A stretch of 64,000 nucleotides of DNA from Neurospora tetrasperma FGSC 2508. Lineage: Eukaryota; Ascomycota; Sordariomycetes; Sordariales; Sordariaceae. This document shows, piece after piece, positions 46,495-58,819 of this stretch. A program made the translations under genes and the position numbers. Under the pieces are notes generated by a model. It worked only from the letters and a program-made list of their open reading frames with translations. It made no database searches and had not been told where the DNA came from. Position 1 is the stretch's first letter. Each line of letters starts with the position of its first letter. The stretch covers positions 3,318,723-3,382,722 of the forward strand of contig NW_009799179.1 of assembly GCF_000213175.1 (NCBI RefSeq), read 5' to 3'.

Positions 46495-47928
46495 CTATTT
46501 GCTCCGATATTGCGATATCTCTCCATCAGCCTCCTGGAAATCTTCTCCCGCCTTTGTTGTCTTCTCCTGCATGATCGTCTCGAAGATGCTCTCCAGCTTG
46601 GGTATTACACGATCACGGTTTTCATAAGCCTGGTAGCTGATGACCAAGCGAGGTGCCCATAACTTGAGTCCCGATTCTTTGCCGAGCTCATTCATCCTCT
46701 CCACCGAGCACTTTGCATCGTTCAAATCGAGCCACACCATGTTGGTGTCGACAGGATGAAGAACCTTGCCGCCCAAGCCCGTCCATATCCTCTCGATCTC
46801 CTTGGCCAAAATATGCGCTCCCTTCAACTTGCCGCCTTCGCCATTGGGCCCCTTGCCAAACGTTTCGTCAACGGCAACCCTCGCAGCAGCGGCCACCACG
46901 CCCGACTGTCTTAGTCCACCGCCAATCGACTTTCTTACCCACCGGGCATGCTTGATCACGTCCTTGGGGCCTACCAGCATGCTGCCAATGGGTGCTCCAA
47001 GGCCCTTGGAGAAGCATAGGCTGATTGTGTCAAAGCACTGGGCAAATTCGGCAAGGCTTCCAGCACCAGAGGCCACCGCCTCCCACAAGCGCGCGCCGTC
47101 GCAGTGCATCTTGATCCCATGCTCGCGGGCAAAGGCCGAGATGCGGCGCACCTCGGAGAGCGGCATGATCATGCCGTTGAGTGTGTTCTCGAGCTCAATC
47201 ACACGAGTCGGGCAAGTGTGCACGTCGTCATCGAGATTAATGTTGGCCTTGACGTCTTCGAGGGTAAGGTAGACGCCGTTGCTAGGCAAGACAGGCTTGA
47301 GCATGGCGCCCGTTAGGGATGAGACACTATGAGATCGTGTTAGGGCTGGTCTAGGTAGTAAGAGTAGAGATGAAGACGGAAAGACACAGATAGCCTCACC
47401 CTCCAGCCTCATATTTTACAATGTGGCAGCGGGCATCGCAGAGCACACCGTGAGGCGGTTGGGTGAGCAAGGACCTCATAGCTAGCTGATTGCCCATGGT
47501 GCCTGACAAAACGAGGAGGCCGGCCTCCTTGCCGCACAAAGCAGCGCAGTGGGCCTCAAGGTCGCTGGTGGTGGGATCTTCTTGCGTGACATCGTCGAGC
47601 AGAGAGCAGGACTGGATAGCGGCAAGCATGGATGCCGTAGGAGTTGTCATGGTATCACCTGAAAACCGTTAGTCGAAAGCTCGGACTTGCAGTTCTTTTG
47701 GGATTCCCTACTGCGGAGATCAAAGCCTCCCGGGCCGGCGCTGCCAACCCAGGCATTTTGCACATCTGCCTGGCCCATCTTGAAGGGTGTTGTTGACGAG
47801 AAACCACAGGACTGTTGAACGGACGAAAGAACCGCCGGGGTTCTGAACGACAAGCGTAAAGGTTGTTGTCGTTGTCGACCAGCGATGCAAAGTTGTCGGG
47901 CAACTGCTCTTGAGGCCTGGGCCGGCAT
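46495..47928 (-). CDS. L-threonine aldolase (low-specificity type), PLP enzyme
   Basis: Three exons on the minus strand: 47928-47712, 47658-47400 and 47326-46495; 435 residues. It cleaves threonine or allo-threonine to glycine and acetaldehyde. The core reads FDLRSDTMTTPT (split by intron 1), LVLSGTMGNQLAM, the HCDGARLWEA motif and the PLP Lys in TISLCFSKGLGAPIGSML. About 55 residues precede the core and are rich in Arg, Gln and Ser (RQRQQPLRLSFRTPAVLSS), like a mitochondrial presequence, ending near STTPFKMGQADVQN. ATG 47928 was chosen; an in-frame ATG at 48057 would add 43 residues, and an internal Met (KMGQADVQN) could give a cytosolic form. Related to yeast Gly1. Confidence 0.93.
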
Positions 47929-49681
47929 GGTCGATTGAAGTGGCGAAGAAGTCACGTCAGATTCACCGTTTGGACACGGGACAGAAGTGGTCAGCCCGGC
48001 GAGCTCTAGACCTCTTCCGGTGTGGACTCTGCGGGCATATGTCGCCGTCTCCGGCATGCCCTGATCGGAGCCCTGAAGGACAAAAGCTATCCACTGTAAC
48101 GGTGCCCCACCTTCGGATCGGTTTTAGGCTCTCGATAGAAATTCCCGTCACGGCCCGGCAGACCCGGCGGAAGCTGCTCGGGGAATAAAACATCCTGGGC
48201 ATTGGGCCATCCTTGTTACGTTTGCATGCCCGAATAAGCTTTTCTTGAAAGTGTTGGAGGCTATTTGGAGAGTTTCTTTGATTTCACATGTTCTTGGGAA
48301 TATTTCCCATTTTTTGTTCTTGTTTTTTGTTTCTCCTCGCCCGAACATGCAATCGGCCTGAAGGACGCAACCCTCACCACCAACAGAACACCACCAGAAT
48401 GTCATATCATACCTTGAAAAGACCTGTACTGCTGCTTCCAATGGGACACTGCCACGAATGGTTCCGCTCGGCGACACAGTGAATCATATGCAAAGCCGGT
48501 TGAATTATCACCAAACTCCCGCTTCGAGAGTCGGGATCCAGGTCCTCACAATTAGTAGGTACCTCTGGGCGAATTGGTCAGGGCGCCTCGTGCACAAAAG
48601 TACCTCCCGAACTCAGGGCTCTCAAGTCATTATTCGCATCTCCCGTACTCATCACTGTGAAAATGTACAATGATTGTGGCATACACGGATTTGAACACAG
48701 CATACTTTTGTGGCCAGCTTAGTTGCAAAAAGGCGGGAGTATCCCAGCCAGGTGTTTGCTGTTGAGAAGAGTGCCGGAGGGACCTGCGACTTTGTCGATG
48801 CACGGACATTCCATGTCAGGACGTGGATGATCCCCCATTCAAAAGAAGGAGGTAATTGTCGCGGACCTGGATACCGACGGCCCCCAACTCTTGTTCGATG
48901 TTCCGATATTCTGTGGGCGGCCGCTCATCGCTGTTCAGGTCGTTCCAAAAGTCGGTGTTTAGCGATCTCTTCGGCCCACTTCTTGACTCGGAAAACGAAT
49001 GGGATGTTGTCCGAAAATCTTCGGACCTGAGCGACTTCAGGCCCCCCTCAGCCAGCATGGACCTGCTGTGCTCCGAATGGTGAGTTTAAGGGGTGCACTT
49101 GCAGAATCTTCGGACACACATAGTATTCCTTCCTGAACAAAACAAATACCATAAGAGGCAGGTACTTACCTATCCGTTGGGTCCCGTTGAAGAACCAAGA
49201 CTTTCACCATCGATTACCGAAGGAAGGAACAATGCACAAGCTCCAACGTTTTTTCCCGTCTGACCGCAGAAACTGCGCTTCTTTGATCTCTCGACACTCG
49301 GCCTCATCTCACTCTAGTTCTTCAACCTTCAACTGTCGGGGCCATCAACCTTTACCAAAATCTTTGATTGTTCTATTTGCAACACTCCTCCAACTTTAAT
49401 GTTCCACAAATCAACAGGCACAATCACCAAGTACGAATCTGATGCAACCATTCATCCTCCTTGCCTGTACTAATGCGGCCTCTATCCAAAACAATACCCC
49501 GATCGATGCTCCTTTAACGGCTCTTCAATGCAAGGTTCCTCCTCTTCTGAATCAGAATCCTGTAAACAATAACTCATTCCCTCTGCTTCATCTTCATGTC
49601 CATTGGCTGGACCAAGACCTAACACCCCAGGCACAGGACAACCAGCGCCCATGCATCGCCATGTATATCTGTCACCAACGC
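47929..49681. other. Intergenic region
   Basis: 1.75 kb. The part next to 47928 holds the threonine aldolase leader or promoter and, to 48057, a possible N-terminal extension. Nothing else with support was seen. Confidence 0.45.
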
Positions 49682-52220
49682 TCAAGGCGAAGCCAACGGA
49701 GAAGGACTGTCCCACAGCCTAGGATTTCCAACGTGGAGGCCCTCCCAGTCCCAATGCTCTAGCAAGGTTGGAACCCCTCCGTCGAGTGGGAGCAGTTGCA
49801 CCCCGTTGAACAGGTCCAGGTTGTTGTTCAAGTGATATTGTTGGAGCTGCCAGTCAAGCTGCCCGTATTGGCCTGGATCATTGCTTTGAGCCATCTCATA
49901 CATAGCTGGCTGGAACTTGCCAAACTGATCCACGGTGGTCTCCCATGGCGTTGTTGCTGCTTCCACTGACGGCAGCGGCGGCGGCGGCAGGCCGCACACC
50001 TGGAGGGGCTCTGCATGATTTGGCCCAGCATCATCTCTTACTGCTGCCTCGGGTGTAGCCGAGTTGTTGTCGATGACGGCTGAGGCTTCGCCGGAAACAT
50101 TGCTGCCGATGTTATCGCTTTGACGAGGTTCCTCAACCAAGTGGATGGCCGAATCGATACTCCTGCCCTGCCGAGCAGTGTCCGCGACTTCGAGCCCACC
50201 AGCAGCCGGAGAAACACTCGGAGACGTGCTCTTGGACTTCACTCGCTTGTTGGACCCCATTAGTCCTTTCTCCCGATAGCTAAGTGGCAAATTTGCAACC
50301 ATTTTTTCCAGAATCCGGCACAGGCTCAATGTCGTCTTTGACTCGCCGGTACACTCGTGCAGCATACTCAACCCGCGCTTGATGGATTCAAGGACAGTTT
50401 CTCGATGTGGCAAATTCCGAGCTTCGTCACGGACCAATCCAGAACACAAGACAGTGGTGGTGTCAAAGATGCAAAAGACGGCATAGTGGAATTTTGCGCC
50501 GGCAGACGCGAGATGATCGAAGAACGTTCGAGATACTTCCATGAGGCCCAATGCGGCTAACACACCCGACTCACGAAGTTCCAGCTCCAAGTCAGAAAAT
50601 GGCTCTGCAGAACTTCGAGTTACGAATTGTTTGAGAGGATCGAACAAGCACATGTGGCCGATGAGGTGAAGATAGCGACGTTGGAATACGATCCAGTCAT
50701 TCTCCGCGTCCCATTGAGTGTCTGGGTTTTGGAGAGCGTATGCAGCGGGCAGCTCGTCCATCCACTTCTGTACAATGTCTTTCAAAGCCTTACTCATCAA
50801 GGTCTTACTCATTTCCGTCGGGGTGGAGTTGTCGGACGGCACGGCCTTGAGTTCTGCTGCCATCCTCAAGCACAGGGAACTGTGGAGAGTCATGTGCAGA
50901 TACGGAGACGGTTTATCTGGGTTTTCGAGGTCTCTGTCGAGAGCTAACGTTGGCTCTACGAATGTGCAGTCGGCGTGGTTCACGAGCAATGGCCGAGAAA
51001 GCATCGAACCCAAGGCGCTGCCCATCTGTTAGCACAGTCACGGTTGGCTGGGGTGGGTTGTTTGACTTACAAGTCCCATAAATACAGGATACCCCAAACA
51101 CGTCTTCTCATCTCGCGGTCAAACTCTGACATGCCATCAGATAAAGAATCCTGGTGAAGTCCTATCTCATATGCTGCATGAATGGCAGTTCCTAGGGCAT
51201 GCCACGCTTCGGTCCATTTCTCGGCCGACTTGTACCAGAAAGCGGTCAAGAAGAGCTGCTGGACATGGGCTAGGCCCCCTTTCCCAGAAGGTACCGTTTT
51301 ACTAAGATTCTCCGCTGTTGTGTGCAAGGTGGTAGCAAGTGTCAATGCATCAGTCCCAAGCTCACGCTCTAGCCTGTCCATGACGCCAGCGTCCAAGATG
51401 TACAAGGCCGAGCAGGCACAAACCCGCAGGATTAAACTGGTCAACTCTGTTGTACGCTTGTTCGCGGGTGTCGCCCACCATCCATCATACTGGGTCCTGA
51501 ACTGAGGTCGATACAAAGCGTAGTAGTGATGGTTTGCACCATTGAGCCAGTTATCCACCAAACAATCTGCTAAAGGTCAGGCACAATCTCGCGCACAACG
51601 GAAAAAATCGAAGGGTAAGTGGCATACCCATATATGGTTTGGCAGGCATTGACATGATGGCAGTTTGCAGTTCCTTCGACTGGACAGGCTCATCGTCCAC
51701 ATCGGCCGTACCCTTGGTTGTCTTACCAAGCAACACGTGGTGTATGTGTGGCATATAGCCAAGGGCATTGAGAGCATCGGCCTCGTCGGCCTCGTCGTTT
51801 TCGCCGTCTTGGCAGCCGTTCTCATCAAAATAGGACTCTTCGGGAGATTCTAAAGCCCGTTTCTTGGACACACTGAAGAGAACGCCACTGTCAGAAAAAA
51901 GTTCCCATTGCCTCTTAAGCTGTCTAGCTATGATATGGCTTACCTCGATGAGCCATCGTCAGAGGCTGTATCGCTTTTGTTGGCTTTCTTTGGAACAAAT
52001 CTGCAAAGATGGGCGACTCCTCTCTTGGAGCAGTGGTTGCATGGAAACTGACGATTACACTAATTTCAAGGTTAGACAGGCGTGATCGTTGGGTCTCGGA
52101 GACCTCGTAGAGACTAGAGGTGTCCAACATCAAAAGCGCCTTAAAACTTACCTTCTGCTTCCGACGACGACACTCCAAGCACGAAATCGGCTGCGCGTTG
52201 CCCTCTGTTGCCCAGCTCAT
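49682..52220 (-). CDS. Zn2Cys6 transcription factor with fungal-specific regulatory domain
   Basis: Five exons on the minus strand: 52220-52152, 52059-51944, 51872-51628, 51569-51071 and 51017-49682; 754 residues. The DNA-binding zinc cluster is built by joining exons 1 and 2: CLECRRRKQK then CNRQFPCNHC and SKRGVAHLC, spacing C-X2-C-X6-C-X6-C-X2-C-X8-C. Exon 3 is acidic. Exons 4-5 carry the fungal_trans (middle homology) domain, with GWWATPANKRTTELTSL, RRRVWGILYLWD and LGSMLSRPLLV. The last ~200 residues are Ser/Pro/Gln-rich and may activate transcription. Intron 4 uses the second of two AG sites, since only GGCAG at 51018 keeps the frame (YLWDFALGSMLSRP). Target genes cannot be read from the sequence. 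Confidence 0.9.
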
Positions 52221-52276
52221 GATGGCGGTTGCGACGAATTGCTGTGCACGGGCGGCTGGGAAGATTAATGTCAAAT

Positions 52277-52732
52277 TCAACAAAAGCAGGGATATCTTGT
52301 CACACTCAGGATGGGATGATGTCGCGCCTTGGTGAGCGCGGCTTGGGTGTTTGATATGTAAGAGGGGCGACCTCCAGCAATGTCGGGCTGAGTGGGCTTA
52401 ACGTGATGCACGCGGTGTCTGGCTTCGAGGACAAGAGCCTTGCCAGTATCTGTGCCACAGAGGTTACAAGCCAGCTTCAGAGAATGCCTAACGATGCTAA
52501 CAATATCAGCAGGCATCAGTTTAGTGCCCATCAGCTTCTCGACAAAAATCGATAGTGCAGACGTCGAAATACCATCCCCTCCTTCACCGCCTTGTCTCCC
52601 AATCATTTCCCGCCAAGTGCTGTCGGAGAGTTTTAGGGGGGCACATCGGTCCGCGCCTTCTGATCGCAACCCATGTCCCTGGTGTGCATCCGAAGAGTGT
52701 TCACGAAACCAGTACCCCGGTTCTTGGGTCAT
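52277..52732 (-). CDS. Hypothetical 151-residue frame upstream of the regulator
   Basis: It starts at ATG 52732 and ends 57 nt before the regulator's start on the same strand. There are no known motifs; a middle part (LSIFVEKLMGTKLMPADIVS) looks foldable. It could be a small gene, a leader frame on the regulator mRNA, or chance. Confidence 0.22.
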   Translation of the reverse strand: MTQEPGYWFREHSSDAHQGHGLRSEGADRCAPLKLSDSTWREMIGRQGGEGGDGISTSALSIFVEKLMGTKLMPADIVSIVRHSLKLACNLCGTDTGKALVLEARHRVHHVKPTQPDIAGGRPSYISNTQAALTKARHHPILSVTRYPCFC

Positions 52733-54132
52733 GGTGAACGACAGGGAAGGCCTGTTCGGGTGTCTCTGATCCCGACCCCAGCCAAGTGATATCAGACTGG
52801 AAAGGGAAATAGAACCGAGCGGTACAGTGAGGATATTCAGGATGAAGAGGTCTCACTTTCCTCGACAGCTTCCGACGGTACACTATGTACTAGCCTAGCG
52901 CTTCCTGGCGCCCCAGGTGGTGTCGACCCATCAAGACTAACCCTCTATCCCGCGTGCCCGCTCACACAGTCTTCTATTGTTCTCCGTTCGCTGACGAAGC
53001 CTTTGCTCGTCAAGCAAAATCTTTTCAGCAACCACTGCCCTACTCAACGGCCTGTCTGCACACCGACAAACCGTCTCGGGGGGATAGTAATGGTAAGAGC
53101 AACATCATAACACTGCATACATGCTGAACTGAGAAATCATAGATATAGCTACTAAACGGAGCGCAACAATTCGGTGACCTCAATACAGGCACTGAACGGG
53201 CGCTTCTATCCGCCCAAATTAAGAGAAGCCAAGAGCCCGGCGTCGACAACTTCGGAGTAACTACTTCTTCTTCGGTCTTCCCGTTGCAGCTGATCAGGGC
53301 GTGACATTCGGGACACTACACTATCAACACTGTACGGTGGGCTAAACTCGGTCTTGGCGAGATCCCTTTCTCCAAGTTTTATTTGACCTTTCTTTTCGAA
53401 GCCATCCCGTCATAGTCTTCTGATTCCATTTGAGCAAAACAAGTTACATGCTGAATGGCATCCTCATCTGCACACCCAAGCTTCCAAAGTTGCTCTGGAG
53501 GATTGTAACGCGGCAAACGTTGACCATTGAGGCTCTAAGGGTAGAGGGTTCAAATGGAGGTTGCATCGAATTGATGAATGGACGGTCGATGCCCCAAGCG
53601 TTACGAAAGAATCCGGAGCATTACTCTAGTATATCCGCCACACCGGCCACAGGCTTCCCCAGAGGCTGACTGACTCGAATCCTATCTTATTAAACTTCGG
53701 TATTTGTTTAGTCCGACGATCTCTTCTCGATGTTACGCAATTGCAGGTCGTTAGCTTTGCGTTAGCCCCCAGGGGCTGCCACATTAGGCTGGTTCCAAGT
53801 CGACATCCGGCCTCTGTAGCTAAAGGGGTCAGCTGTGGAGGGTTTTTTGACCGAACTTTCGACATTGATCGAAGTTAGACAGCGTCAACAATGTTGTTGC
53901 ATCAAGGCCTCAGAGTCATCTCTGTTCGACTTGACAGCTTTCTTTTTGCCTTTATACGGATGCTAATGATACAGTGTTATTGTCAGATACACCTCGAGAT
54001 CCAGACCGGTGTTTTTCGAAAACAACATTGCTCAAAATCATGGAGAAACCGAGAGACTCGGCGACTCCGGTAAGGAACTATAAACCATGATATTGACATT
54101 CTGAAGCAGCATGGGCGGATGGAGAAATCCTG

Positions 54133-54558
54133 ATGAGAAAAGCAATCGATGATGCTTGGCGAGATCCATCTAAATTAGATTCTTTCTCCTTTTACGGTGT
54201 ATCCAATGGTCGGAGTGAGGTACCTACACAACTGCCCTCTCAACCTCTTAACCATGTCGACATTCCAGCCCAATCGAGATATCCGATTTACTCATCCTCT
54301 ACGCCCATCTTCATCTACCAATCGACGGACAACTCAGCCGTTTCAATCAGAGCCAATCTCCCGACCTTGACAAACCGTACAGCCCCGCGAACCCAGTTCT
54401 ATGGTACGATGAGCCAGAACATCGGTGGCATGTCTTCTTCACGCTCCGGGCCGCAGAGCTATGTTACCCGTTTAGGTTTCCAGGATCATGGACGCATTCC
54501 AACTGCTATTGCATCCGTTAGTACACTAAGAATGCACGAACAGGGACATTTTCGTTAA
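54133..54558 (+). CDS. Hypothetical Ser/Pro-rich frame
   Basis: 141 residues from ATG 54133, beginning MRKAIDDAWRDPSKLDSFSF and continuing Ser/Thr/Gln-rich. The frame is open a little upstream (WADGEIL before the ATG), so it may be an internal exon. A GTAAGG site at 54071 just upstream follows a short ATG-led segment (MEKPRDSATP), but no clean join was found. Confidence 0.28.
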   Translation: MRKAIDDAWRDPSKLDSFSFYGVSNGRSEVPTQLPSQPLNHVDIPAQSRYPIYSSSTPIFIYQSTDNSAVSIRANLPTLTNRTAPRTQFYGTMSQNIGGMSSSRSGPQSYVTRLGFQDHGRIPTAIASVSTLRMHEQGHFR

Positions 54559-55355
54559 GATCGTCATCGTGGTTATAGCGTTGACCATGAAGCGCCGGGT
54601 TATGCCGCAAAACATCACAAAGCCCCCGGATCTACTGCAGTACACAGCAATCATGGAGCTGAGGGTCTGTTGGTTCTGATTTTGTATACCAGAAAACCGG
54701 ATGCGGTGCGCTGCCGAATCGGCCCCGACCGCGTGCCACAAGAAACTGGAAGAGATTGCTACACCTCGACGTGGACATAAAAGGGTACACAGCGCGGTGA
54801 ATCGGGCGATCTCTGAGGGTAACAAGGTCTCCAGAGATGGCAGTCCGTACGAGAAGGGGCAATTTTCATCATTAACACTACAACCCCGGTTTTCTGTAGC
54901 GCCACCAGCGCCTTGGCTGTACTGCGCTCCCCTTTTACTGCATAGTATATCCATGCAGAGGTGAACTCGCTCACTTTTCTCCTCATGCAAACACTGTGAG
55001 AAAGGAGAAGATATCTGCATTAACGGGCCGTGGTTTTTGAACTGCCGAGAGTTTGTCTCTGCTTTTCGGTCCGGAGACAGCGTCGATTACTAATGGCAGT
55101 TCTTCCACGATACGGGGATGATGCAATTCCAGTTTTTGAGCTCTGGCTCCATGGTAAGGTATGCGTGGACATAAGCCCGCTTGCTCAGGTGGTATTCATA
55201 TGAAGAAGCAGAATTCACCGCGCAGCGGGATACTACTCTGTATGGACATTACCATATCTCTGAACGGTACGGTACAGGTCAAAGATGAGTGCTGCAAAGT
55301 TAACGGGGCATTGCACATGCGTGTCTGTTGCGTACCGAACAATCGCGTCGCCGCA

Positions 55356-55865
55356 TCACCACCTCATGATGGAGCCGCCTACTAGTGTACATACTGTGGT
55401 TACGAGCAAAACTTTTGCCTCCCTGTCAGGTATCGGGCACGGACCAGTTAGAGCACAGCTTCGTGACTCTGTATGGCCACTCCAGTGCCAGAGATCATCA
55501 GCAACGTGACCCATGGCCTCTTTACCCAACCACAGTACGTTAAGACTCAGACTAAGCAAGGATGGTAAATCAAGGTACGGGGGAAGAAATGTCTTGGATG
55601 GGCGGACAGACGGACATGGATAGATCTCGGCGACGCTATTGTTTTGTTCGGCAAATGGGTTGGCTTTGAGCGAGGCCACAGTCCGTTCGTCTAATTTCCC
55701 CTGAATCAGGAAGGGAAAAGCGAGGTCTCTTGTTCGGGTTCGGAAGAGTTCGGTGTTGTTGGCGCTAAGAGAGAGAGAGAGGTCTGCCTTAGCGAGGTCC
55801 TTGTGCGATCGACGGACGTTGAGATAATCAGTGGGTGTTGGGCAACGGTAGATGGGGTCTGACAT
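55356..55865 (-). CDS. Hypothetical 169-residue frame
   Basis: Minus strand from ATG 55865. The first ~80 residues look protein-like (MSDPIYRCPTPTDYLNVRRS ... LIQGKLDERTVASLKANPFA); the later part is less so and may be intron or UTR read as coding. No domain recognised. Confidence 0.28.
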   Translation of the reverse strand: MSDPIYRCPTPTDYLNVRRSHKDLAKADLSLSLSANNTELFRTRTRDLAFPFLIQGKLDERTVASLKANPFAEQNNSVAEIYPCPSVRPSKTFLPPYLDLPSLLSLSLNVLWLGKEAMGHVADDLWHWSGHTESRSCALTGPCPIPDREAKVLLVTTVCTLVGGSIMRW

Positions 55866-56738
55866 GGCCTAGGCAATTTCCGATGATCGTTAGGCTGCTG
55901 TTTAGAGATTTCTCATTACGACCTGGATGGGATTCTTCGAAGTCCAGATTGGGAAAATGGATGTCGGTTTTCGGGATGGTGGTGGGATGGGAAGCGATGC
56001 CATGACGGAGGAGAGAGAGGGTCGGTGAGGTTTCATTTGGACTTTCACACTGTTTTGCTTTGCTTGGTGGTACTGATCGTCCTAAATCAAGCTGGTGATA
56101 ACATGTCACATAGATTATAGACGAGTGGCTACAGAGGAAGGGAGGGTGTTTTGAGGCAGGTTTAAGGCATGATAGGGGTTCTTGAGGAAGACGAGTGTAG
56201 GTCAAGTCGCTCTCTCCTCTAGTGTACGCAGTAGTACTCCTCTTTACACCGAGTTGCTCAAGCAATGACAAACTGACTTCCTGTGATAAAGTACGCCACC
56301 AGCATCACTCCATCGGACTTAGGTTATTCATCGTAATTGGTCACCTCGGTTGCAGCAATACCTCTAGCCGTAAAGGGATGGCATGAAGCTGAAACCTCCC
56401 AAAACAGATGAGGCGTTGCTAGATTGCATGCGGAAGACAATGCGGAACCCTTCCGTGAGCATCCAGACGCTCATCGGTTACGTACCACCAAGGTCTTCTT
56501 GAACAAGGAGCTATACTTAGGTTCTAATGCACCAACAACCACATATTCACAAATAGGTCCCTGAGCCGTTTCACACAGAACCACTCTGGAGGCACATACG
56601 CTTCAGTAGGTATTGTCTAGACACATAAAAGTCAGACAGCCCATGTATTTCGACAACCATACCACCACAAGACATTTCACCCTTTTCAGCTTCCCTTTGT
56701 CCACATATCTCGGCCACTCAAGCACCACAACCCATAAC

Positions 56739-57339
56739 CTAACGCAAGATTTTCAGCAGAGCTGCCACCGGCCCCATGTCCTTCGCTTCATCTCTGGGAA
56801 ATATCCGTCCAGTCTTCGAGGTGTACTTGACAAGTTCCTTCTTGGTGAGGAACATTTGCGGGATGTTCCCCACCTCGACGGCATCGAGGAAGTCCCAGAT
56901 GTTGACGTTGATGCTTTTAAGAGCCTGATTGAATCGCGAAGCATTAGTACCTACTACATTTGCGTTCATTTCTTTCTGTCTCTTTCCTTGGTTGCTTCTT
57001 CAAGTCTTTTAAGTCCCTTAACCTGAATTCTTGTCCAACCAACTCAAAGTGTTGCCTTCTATGAACGATGAAAAGATACCGTACAAACCCACAACATGGG
57101 GAGAAAAAAAAGGAAAGGAAAAAAAAAAAGGGTGAGACAAGCGGCAGATGGGTCCAGCAATTGTAGGGGCATATACATACCGTTCGACATTTTGTCTTGC
57201 TGCCCAATTCACCATCCAACCCCAGGTCCTGACACAGACGCTGCCAATCTTCAAGATCACCGGCGCCAAAGTAGTTCTTCCATCGGACAATGACATCCTG
57301 TCTTTGGGGAGGAGCGGGTCTCTTCTTTTTACTCGTCAT
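56739..57339 (-). CDS. Small WQRLC-motif protein A, unknown function
   Basis: Two exons on the minus strand: 57339-57181 and 56924-56739; 114 residues. The protein has a basic N-terminus (MTSKKKRPAPPQ), a block around YFGAGDLEDWQRLCQDLGL and SKTKCR, then in exon 2 LKSINVNIWDFLDAVEVG and FLTKKELVKYTSKTGRIFPR, ending GPVAALLKILR. It is clearly homologous to protein B (58289-58819) over the whole length, with the intron in the same place after the KCRx motif. The frame is also open upstream to an ATG at 57486, so a longer N-terminus is possible; the shorter start was chosen by analogy with B. The mix of short helices and conserved Trp/Cys suggests a small all-alpha fold; function unknown. Confidence 0.82.
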
Positions 57340-58288
57340 GATGATTGATGATGAGTCGAAGGAGGAATTATGATGGGTGGACACTAGACTTTTGATCTGA
57401 TGACAAGAGAGACAGAGGCCGGTCGGTCCTTGCTCGTATGGTACGCTGACCGGGGCTGATGTGGTGGGCTGGCTGGGTTGGTTCATCTCCGGCACGTCAA
57501 AGTTGGATGATGATAAGTCTTCTCAGGTGTGCAGATGTTCTCATCATGATGCAGTCAGGGACGGGGTTGCGTCGCATGGTTGTTAAGAAGAGAATGTAAA
57601 AGGGGGGATTCTTGGGAAGATGGAAGCGGCGTGGATAAAGAAATTTCAGTTCGTGTCCAGAAACTACTGTCAAGTGTTGTTGTTGGCATCCTGTTTTCAC
57701 AGATCATGAAGAACGGGCATTCCGCCTTTTAAACATGGGACTTTTGTTGGTGCCGGAAGGTCAGTAACACGATATCCGTTGTGAAAGGAAGAAAAACGGG
57801 AATGAGAATTACGGGAGGAGTGACAAACGGGTGGACGGACAGAGAAAATGCTGGTTTCCGCTGGCCCCAACTTTCAGCAGCAAAAAAAAAGCAACAGCGA
57901 ACAGCTTTCTCGCAGCAAAAGCAAACGGTGGATGACCTTGGATGGAAAAATTAAAGGCACTTTATCCAACTGTCTATCCAATGAATTGCGTCGTTGAATA
58001 CGGAAAGCATCGAGGATTGACTAGCCAATCGCTCAGTTCACACAAGGACTCTCTACATAAAAGAAACCTGGGCACATCGCCAAAGACTCCTACCATATTC
58101 TTCTTCTTTCAAGTCACTCAACACTCACATGCCCTTCCTTAACCCATGGAACATACCTATCCATCAGATTCCATCCCATCATCATCCAGCGTATTACATC
58201 CCTTCCACATCCCTCTTATGTTCTCCCTTTCACAGCCTTCCTCCCCCCATCTCCATTCAGCAACCATCCAAATACGCGCTACCCTATA
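57340..58288. other. Spacer between the two paralogues
   Basis: 949 bases holding the leader or promoter of paralogue A and the 3' UTR of paralogue B. No further gene is supported. Confidence 0.5.
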
Positions 58289-58819
58289 TCAACCCTCCCT
58301 AAAGAGGCCCCTCAACAACACCCTAACTGGTCCCACTTTATCCTTCTCCGCCATGTGCCTCGGATAGATCTTTCTGTTGGCAACCGAGTATTGCGCCAGC
58401 TGGCGGGGGTTTCCAAAGCGTTGCGGGGTGGCTCCCTCCCGGACGGCATCTAGGAGGTCGTAGATGTTGACATGGACCGTTCTCAGGACCTTTATATGTA
58501 AAGGAGAAATAGAGGTCAGAGTCAGAGTCGGGCATTATTTATGGCGAGGAGGAGGGGAGAAGGAGGATATGTTGGTTGATCAGAGCCTGAAGGGGGGGTT
58601 GGGGGGATTGGGGACAAAGATGAATAGAGGTGTGAGTGAAGAGAATAGAAGCCAGTAAACGAAACGTACCTCGCGACATTTAGTAATGCTTGGAAGCTCC
58701 TTGTGGATGCCAATGTCCCGGCACAAACGCTGCCAGTTCTCGAGAGTGTTCTCGCCAAAGTAGCGGGCAAATTCGCCGACGATTGGGTTGTTCTTGTTCT
58801 TGTTCTTTTTCTTGCTCAT
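58289..58819 (-). CDS. Small WQRLC-motif protein B, paralogue of A
   Basis: Two exons on the minus strand: 58819-58670 and 58489-58289; 116 residues. The first exon reads MSKKKNKNKNNPIVGEFARY, then FGENTLENWQRLCRDIGIHK and SITKCRE; exon 2 has VHVNIYDLLDAVREG, QLAQYSVANRKIYPRH and ends VGPVRVLLRGLFREG. It shares FG...LE.WQRLC.D.G, S.TKCR, VNI.D.LDAV, K.YS/T...R.I.PR and GPV..LL with protein A. Intron position and phase are the same. The two genes lie in the same orientation about 950 bp apart, as from a tandem duplication that has since diverged to well under half identity. Function unknown. Confidence 0.85.

Larger units (their letters stand above)
52221..56738. other. Gene-poor region with three weak candidates
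   Basis: 4.5 kb without a recognised family. The first part is the likely promoter of the Zn2Cys6 gene. Candidate frames are listed separately. No AT-rich island or TIR was noticed. Confidence 0.4.

Noticed and set aside
53540-53575. GGTTCAAAT resembling a tRNA B box
   Set aside because: No A box, stems or terminator at a suitable distance.
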